8,990 bases of DNA from Syntrophobacterales bacterium (lineage in GTDB: Bacteria > Desulfobacterota > Syntrophorhabdia > Syntrophorhabdales > WCHB1-27): positions 1 to 8,990 of the forward strand of contig JADGQN010000175.1 in NCBI GenBank assembly GCA_017881765.1, read 5' to 3'. The position numbers and the translations under genes were made by a program. Under the pieces are notes generated by a model. That model ran no database searches. It saw only the letters and a list, made by a program, of their open reading frames with translations, and had not been told where the DNA came from. Below are positions 6,407-8,990 of this stretch, one piece after another. The first letter of the stretch is position 1. Every line of letters starts with the position of its first letter.

Positions 6407-7181
6407 ACCAATCGATTTGAGCATTAAAGCGATAAGCCTCGCCATTGGCGGGCTCAAGATCCTTAGTGGCATATCCTTCGATGTGTATAAGGGAGAACTG
6501 CTGGCCCTCATAGGCCCGAACGGAGCAGGAAAAACAAGTCTGCTCAACTGTATCAGCGGGATTTACAATCCGACAGGAGGAGAGATCCTTTTCAACGGGA
6601 TGGATCTGGCAAGACGTACGTCTCATGAGGTGGCCGAGGCCGGTATTGCGCGTACCTTCCAGCTTACGGAGCTGTTCAAACATATGAACGTTTTGCAGAA
6701 TCTGCTCTCAGGCAGACATTTGAAGATGAAGAGCGGTTTACTTTCGAACGGCTTCTTTTGGGGCAAGACCATCAAAGAAGAAGTAGAGCATCGGCAAGCG
6801 GTAGAGAAGATAATTGAGTTTCTGGAGCTCGGGAAATACCGTAAGACCGAGAGTGCGGGCCTGCCCTACGGGACCCAGAAAATTGTGGGGCTGGGCAGGG
6901 CCCTTGCCATGGAACCGCAGCTGCTCTTGCTCGATGAACCGTCAGCGGGCATGAATCGCCAGGAAAAGGAAGATATCGCCCGATTCATTCTGAGGATAAA
7001 GCATGAAATGGGTTTGACTATTATCTGGGTGGAACATGATATGCAGCTCGTTGGAGACCTCGCCGATCGAATCGTCGTTTTGAATTTCGGGACAAAGATC
7101 GCAGAGGGAAAACCGGACCAGGTTTTGAGCGATCCCACGGTAATAGAGAGTTATCTTGGCACGAGGGCCGGCGCGAAGTAA
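6399..7181 (+). CDS. livG: Branched-chain-type ABC importer ATPase LivG
   Basis: The second cytoplasmic ATPase of the importer, 260 residues from ATG 6399. Walker A GPNGAGKT is at 39-46, the LivG-type Q-loop IARTFQ at 83-88, the signature LPYGTQK at 155-161 (LSYGQQR type in most LivG), Walker B LLLLDEPSAGMN at 175-186, and the H-loop VEHD with His 213. All catalytic residues are present. The frame is open to a GTG at 6363, but ATG 6399 is preferred: AAGG lies four bases upstream, and the family N-terminus (lsIkaislaiGGLkiL) starts there. The eight-base overlap with livF implies translational coupling. ATPase order here is F then G, the reverse of E. coli livGF. Confidence 0.92.
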   Translation: MDKPIDLSIKAISLAIGGLKILSGISFDVYKGELLALIGPNGAGKTSLLNCISGIYNPTGGEILFNGMDLARRTSHEVAEAGIARTFQLTELFKHMNVLQNLLSGRHLKMKSGLLSNGFFWGKTIKEEVEHRQAVEKIIEFLELGKYRKTESAGLPYGTQKIVGLGRALAMEPQLLLLDEPSAGMNRQEKEDIARFILRIKHEMGLTIIWVEHDMQLVGDLADRIVVLNFGTKIAEGKPDQVLSDPTVIESYLGTRAGAK

Positions 7182-7223
7182 ACTATAGGGGAAGACGCAT
7201 TTCGAATATGCCTGGAGGTCACT

Positions 7224-8606
7224 ATGGCTGCTGAACCGGAGCAACTTTTCGAGGAGAGGCTGGCGCGCTATCAGGCGACTATCGCGTTAGAGCCGACAGA
7301 TCGGATGATGGTCGCAGGCACGGGGGCGAACAATTTTGCGGAGATCTATGCTGGTTATTCCCGGCAAGAGATTATGTATGACATCAATAAGTGGATGGCA
7401 GCCGAATCCAAGTTTGCAGAGGACTTTCCCCAGATCGACATCTTGCGCGCCGGGCGCATCTGGGGGCCTATGTTCGAGGCCGTTGGGTTCAGGTTGTACA
7501 GGCTTCCGGGACGAGACCTTCCGGCGAATACCGATTTTCAGTTTGTGGAAGGCGAATGGATGAAAGCGGACGAGTATGACCTGTTGATCGACAGTCCGGT
7601 TGAGTTCATGATGGAGCGGAGGCTGCCCCGCATTTTCGGCGAGTTCAAGGAGAAGGGATCTGCCCGATCTTATATGGCCTTTCTGAAAAGCGGCATGGCC
7701 TATGTGCTGATGGGCCAGCTGATGCGGGAGAAGGCGCTCAATCTCGAAAAGAAATATGGGCTGCCCCAACCGATGCAAGGGAAAATGTCAGCCCCTTTCG
7801 ACATCCTGGCCGACGGATACCGGGGACTACAGGGGATCATGATCGACCTGTTCGAGCGACCGGGTAAGGTCACAGCCGCCTGTGAAGCCCTCATCCCCGA
7901 CCTGGTTAATTGTGCGATTGCTGAAGCTGATCCTCTCAAGCGCTATCCCATCTTTATGCCTCTTCATCGGGGGAACCATCCCTTTCTATCTCCCAAGCAG
8001 TTCAATACCTTCTACTGGCCTCCTCTGTACAAAGCGATCACACTCCTGATCGAGGCAGGCTACACAATCCGCGCCTTTCTCGAAGGGGACTGGACTCCCA
8101 ACTGGCATCACTGGAATGAGTTTCCGAAAGGCAAAATTTTATGCGACATCGACAACAAGGCCGATATTGTGAAGGCGAAGCAGGATATCGGTGGCACTGT
8201 CTGCCTGGCAGGAGGCATACCTGACCGTATGTTCATGCTGGGGACACCGGAGGAGATGCGTACCAGGGTGAAGGAGTTGTGCGAAACGGTAGGGAAAGAC
8301 GGGGGCGTCATCCTGAATGGCGGGTGCGCCATTCCGTATCTGACGAAGCCCGAGAATTTCAGGGCTTTTATAGATGCGACCCTGGAGTACGGGAATTACA
8401 GCAATACGGTCAAACCGAAGCTGAAAAAGGCTCCTGCTACGCCGGCAGGCGGGCCTGTCCCGGGACATCCACCTAGAGTGATCACACCATGGGAGGTGAA
8501 GGCTAGTGAGTTGGGTGAAGTGATGGGCGATGAGGGGATGCTCAAAGAAACCTGGGAGATGCTGGAACGGAGGGCATTTTGCTGGCTTCACTTTTGGGAC
8601 TGGTAA
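7224..8606 (+). CDS. Uroporphyrinogen decarboxylase-superfamily protein, probable corrinoid-dependent methyltransferase
   Basis: A 460-residue cytoplasmic protein with a UroD/MtaA-type TIM barrel. Recognisable parts are HRGNHPFLSPKQFNTFYWP (248-266), FLEGDWTP (285-292), ILCDIDNKADI (305-315), LAGGIPDRMFMLGTPEEM (328-345) and NGGCAIPYLTKPENFRAFI (365-383). In MtaA/MtbA-type enzymes zinc is held by His-x-Cys and a later Cys. Here the later Cys is kept (368), but the first pair aligns with Phe-x-Glu (285, 287), so Glu287 may be a ligand. The protein exceeds the usual 340-380 residues: after about 395 a Pro/Ala-rich linker leads to a Trp-rich tail. GGAGG five bases before the ATG sets the start. 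The corrinoid-protein gene next door supports methyl transfer to or from cobalamin rather than haem synthesis. Methyl donor and acceptor are unknown. Confidence 0.8.
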   Translation: MAAEPEQLFEERLARYQATIALEPTDRMMVAGTGANNFAEIYAGYSRQEIMYDINKWMAAESKFAEDFPQIDILRAGRIWGPMFEAVGFRLYRLPGRDLPANTDFQFVEGEWMKADEYDLLIDSPVEFMMERRLPRIFGEFKEKGSARSYMAFLKSGMAYVLMGQLMREKALNLEKKYGLPQPMQGKMSAPFDILADGYRGLQGIMIDLFERPGKVTAACEALIPDLVNCAIAEADPLKRYPIFMPLHRGNHPFLSPKQFNTFYWPPLYKAITLLIEAGYTIRAFLEGDWTPNWHHWNEFPKGKILCDIDNKADIVKAKQDIGGTVCLAGGIPDRMFMLGTPEEMRTRVKELCETVGKDGGVILNGGCAIPYLTKPENFRAFIDATLEYGNYSNTVKPKLKKAPATPAGGPVPGHPPRVITPWEVKASELGEVMGDEGMLKETWEMLERRAFCWLHFWDW

Positions 8607-8652
8607 ACTGACCGATGGACGAGGGACGATCGCGCTGCGCGCTCGGACGACC

Positions 8653-8669
8653 GTCACGCGAAGCGTGAC
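8653..8669 (+). repeat. Perfect 7-bp hairpin with GAA loop inside array B
   Basis: GTCACGC (8653-8659) and GCGTGAC (8663-8669) pair perfectly around GAA, and TAGGACG follows at once. No T-run follows, so it is not a standard intrinsic terminator. The hairpin at 8797-8813 has the same design with an unrelated stem and an AAA loop. Confidence 0.75.
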
Positions 8670-8796
8670 TAGGACGAGGGGCGCACGACCGTAGGACGTA
8701 GGAAGTCCGCATCACGTTCGTTATATCGTCCTAGACCGAAGGGCGGTCGTCCTAGTGAGCATAGCGAACGATCGTCCTAGCGAAGCGGTCGTCCCA

Positions 8797-8813
8797 GTCG
8801 CACAAAGTGCGAC
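8797..8813 (+). repeat. Perfect 7-bp hairpin with AAA loop at the end of array B
   Basis: GTCGCAC (8797-8803) and GTGCGAC (8807-8813) pair perfectly around AAA. It sits 16 bases before the GGAGG ribosome site of the corrinoid gene and is followed by GATC-rich sequence and the palindrome CTTTATAAAG (8821-8830). It could affect translation or the 5' end of that message, but there is no direct evidence. Confidence 0.7.
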
Positions 8814-8843
8814 GATCGATCTTTATAAAGGAGGGGATGAGAC

Positions 8844-8990
8844 ATGGCAGCATTGGCTGAATTGACGCAAGCGTTGGTTGACCTTAAGAAAGAAGAAGTG
8901 CTTGCTATGGTTGACGATCAGCTGAAGGAGAAAACGCCTCCTCTTGATATTGTGAAGGCACTGAATGACGGCATGGTCCAGGTGGGAGAA
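8844..8990 (+). CDS. Corrinoid (B12-binding) methyltransferase subunit, N-terminal fragment
   Basis: Forty-nine codons are present; the gene runs off the right edge. The sequence (ELTQALVDLKKEEVLAMV, then PPLDIVKALNDGMVQVGE) matches the helical cap of MtaC/MtbC/MttC-like corrinoid proteins: a short helix rich in Leu, an alternating Glu/Val helix, then the family pattern D-I-x-x-A-L-x-x-G-M-x-x-V-G. In complete members a Rossmann B12 domain with DxHxxG follows, outside the window. The start is fixed by AAAGGAGGGG, with GGAGG nine bases before ATG. As the partner of the preceding UroD protein it would carry the methyl group on cobalt. Distance from the UroD gene is large (237 bases) because of the repeat array. 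Confidence 0.85.
   Translation, partial: MAALAELTQALVDLKKEEVLAMVDDQLKEKTPPLDIVKALNDGMVQVGE

Larger units (their letters stand above)
8617..8813 (+). repeat. Intergenic array of GGACGA / CGTCCTAG units with variable hairpins (array B)
   Basis: Forward words GGACGA or TAGGACG occur at 8617, 8624, 8645, 8670 and 8692 (the last as TAGGACGTAGGAAGTCC). Then CGTCCTAG or CGTCCCAG repeats directly at 8727, 8748, 8773 and 8790 (spacings 21, 25, 17). Between the words are small palindromes of unrelated sequence: GCGC-TGC-GCGC (8632-8642), GTCACGC-GAA-GCGTGAC (8653-8669, perfect), ACCG/CGGT (8735-8747) and GTCGCAC-AAA-GTGCGAC (8797-8813, perfect). CGTTCGTTATAT at 8715-8726 is a 9/12 inverted match to 8759-8770. 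Stems differ but GAA-type loops and flanks recur. This is the same family as the array at 2137-2303. It fills the gap between the UroD and corrinoid genes. Function unknown. Confidence 0.8.

Noticed and set aside
7287..7778. 163-codon minus-strand frame inside the UroD gene
   Set aside because: A shadow of the coding frame; no family resemblance, and the plus strand is clearly coding.
7224..8606. True haem-pathway uroporphyrinogen decarboxylase (HemE)
   Set aside because: The protein is much longer, lacks a recognisable HemE N-terminal substrate motif, and is followed by a corrinoid-protein gene.
8617..8813. CRISPR array
   Set aside because: Repeated words are only about 8 bases, spacing is irregular (17, 21, 25) and the spacers are palindromic rather than unique; no cas genes are present.
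8617..8813. rho-independent terminator after the UroD gene
   Set aside because: Stems are good but no T-run follows any of them on the plus strand.

Overview
The window looks like chromosomal DNA of an anaerobic bacterium. The gene families (Liv-type ABC importer, acyl-CoA ligase, Old Yellow Enzyme family oxidoreductase, UroD-type methyltransferase, corrinoid protein), the moderate GC content and the clustered intergenic repeats resemble Desulfobacterota / former Deltaproteobacteria, such as syntrophic or sulfate-reducing degraders of aromatic compounds. That placement is inference; there is no rRNA or other marker to fix it.

Layout. At the left edge, on the minus strand, are the first 23 codons of an NADH:flavin oxidoreductase. 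A divergent, roughly 200-base regulatory interval (70-270) separates it from a long plus-strand series: an AMP-forming acyl-CoA ligase (271-2139), a periplasmic branched-chain-type substrate-binding protein (2332-3510), permeases LivH (3651-4523) and LivM (4525-5586), ATPases LivF (5591-6406) and LivG (6399-7181), a UroD-superfamily protein (7224-8606), and the start of a corrinoid-binding methyltransferase subunit (8844 to the right edge). LivH to LivG are tightly packed (gaps of 1 and 4 bases, then an 8-base overlap). The UroD gene follows after 42 bases.

The non-coding space is unusual. The ligase/LivK gap (about 190 bases) and the UroD/corrinoid gap (about 240 bases) hold related arrays. 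In both, TAGGACG-type words come first and their complement CGTCCTA/CGTCCCA follows, with small hairpins of different stem sequence but recurrent GAA or AAA loops between them. The LivK/LivH gap holds a different array of 8-base units (GGGTCCAA-like) whose two halves form a long imperfect inverted repeat. Two of the three arrays begin at the stop codon of the preceding gene, and their first bases supply that stop.

How the genes may work together (inference). A small organic acid, perhaps methylated or methoxylated, is bound by LivK and imported by LivHMFG. Its methyl group is moved to or from cobalamin by the UroD and corrinoid proteins. The acid is activated to a CoA thioester by the ligase, and an enoate or dienoyl intermediate is reduced by the flavin oxidoreductase. 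The substrate cannot be read from sequence.
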